From: GWC2-37-8 sp964485555
GTDB taxonomy: Bacteria > Patescibacteriota > Minisyncoccia > Moranbacterales > GWC2-37-73
Assembly: GCA_964485555.1 (NCBI GenBank)
Contig: CAZAJN010000091.1
Location: 1 to 5,204 of the forward strand
DNA: 5,204 bases
Reading direction: 5' to 3'
Position numbers and translations under genes: made by a program. Under the pieces are notes generated by a model that did no database searches, was not told the origin of the DNA, and saw only the letters and a program-made list of their open reading frames with translations. Below, piece by piece: positions 5,090 through 5,204 of this stretch (positions are counted from its first letter, which is position 1; the number at the start of each line of letters is the position of its first letter).

Positions 5090-5204
5090 CTAGCGGTTGT
5101 CTCCTTCGCCACGCACTACACCTCTTTCTTTTCTGCTTGCGATTTTTTCCAAATTGCCTTTAGCAATGTCTTCCAATGATAATTCAAATTCGGATGCAAT
5201 TTGC
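5090..5204 (-). CDS. C-terminus of a probable MazG-like nucleotide pyrophosphohydrolase (partial)
   Basis: Only the last 37 residues are in the window; the rest lies beyond the right edge. The frame is open from the edge to the TAG at 5092-5090. The tail contains SLEDIAKGNLEKIASRKERG and ends in RGEGDNR. A helix of the type SLEE(I/V)A..N..KL..R followed by RGV..G.GDNR is, to my memory, the usual C-terminus of one group of MazG-like NTP pyrophosphohydrolases, the enzymes that hydrolyse (d)NTPs to monophosphate and pyrophosphate. None of the metal-binding EExxE residues are in view, so the assignment rests on the tail alone. The gene ends at the family's normal end, so the neighbouring cassette has not truncated it. 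It is the first gene of the leftward block and may be co-transcribed with the GxxExxY gene and gatB. Confidence 0.55.
   Translation of the reverse strand, partial: QIASEFELSLEDIAKGNLEKIASRKERGVVRGEGDNR

Noticed and set aside
1..5204. Alternative genetic code (TGA as Gly or Trp) as in some candidate phyla
   Set aside because: Trp is encoded by TGG and conserved proteins show no in-frame TGA.

Overview
The window looks like an ordinary chromosomal segment of a small-genome, AT-leaning bacterium that uses the standard code (Trp is TGG; TGA is used only as stop). The mixture of core genes (miaA, gatB), short unrecognised ORFs with near-consensus sigma70 promoters, a YPELSY-type GxxExxY protein and repeats inserted in frame inside essential genes is what I associate with Patescibacteria (Candidate Phyla Radiation, Parcubacteria-like). 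That assignment is inference from style, not a marker-gene result.

Layout. From 2 to 928 (+) is miaA, entering from beyond the left edge. It ends at a symmetric terminator (927-957) shared with a leftward pair of small Cys-rich genes (1542 to 976). Their upstream region (1604-1815) holds two divergent promoters. The leftward transcript would start near 1673, contains a possible 22-codon ORF, and meets an intrinsic terminator (1579-1603) before the first Cys-rich gene, which suggests an attenuated leader. The rightward promoter (TTGACA-17-TATAAG) drives two unrecognised ORFs (1816-2160 and 2169-2480) that end at a second bidirectional terminator (2491-2528).

The right half reads leftward. A partial gene with a MazG-like C-terminus (5204-5090) comes first, then a GxxExxY PD-(D/E)xK-type gene (5050-4658), gatB (4614-3085), and an unrecognised helical protein (3008-2568). 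The last has its own consensus promoter (TTGACA-17-TATAAT), which begins two bases past the gatB stop codon.

The most interesting structure is the GxxExxY gene. It fills the whole gap between the MazG-like gene and gatB and is bracketed by two arms of 36-37 bp. Each arm is four ATTNGTG heptamers with matching spacing, arranged as inverted repeats. The start codon touches one arm, and only two bases separate the stop codon from the other. This looks like a compact, possibly mobile single-gene cassette. In addition, gatB carries an in-frame copy of a G/C-rich palindromic repeat that adds SLTPTLSQEERE to the protein, and miaA carries an in-frame run of four AGCTTYY-type heptads. Repeat DNA thus seems to have entered core genes here several times without breaking the reading frame.
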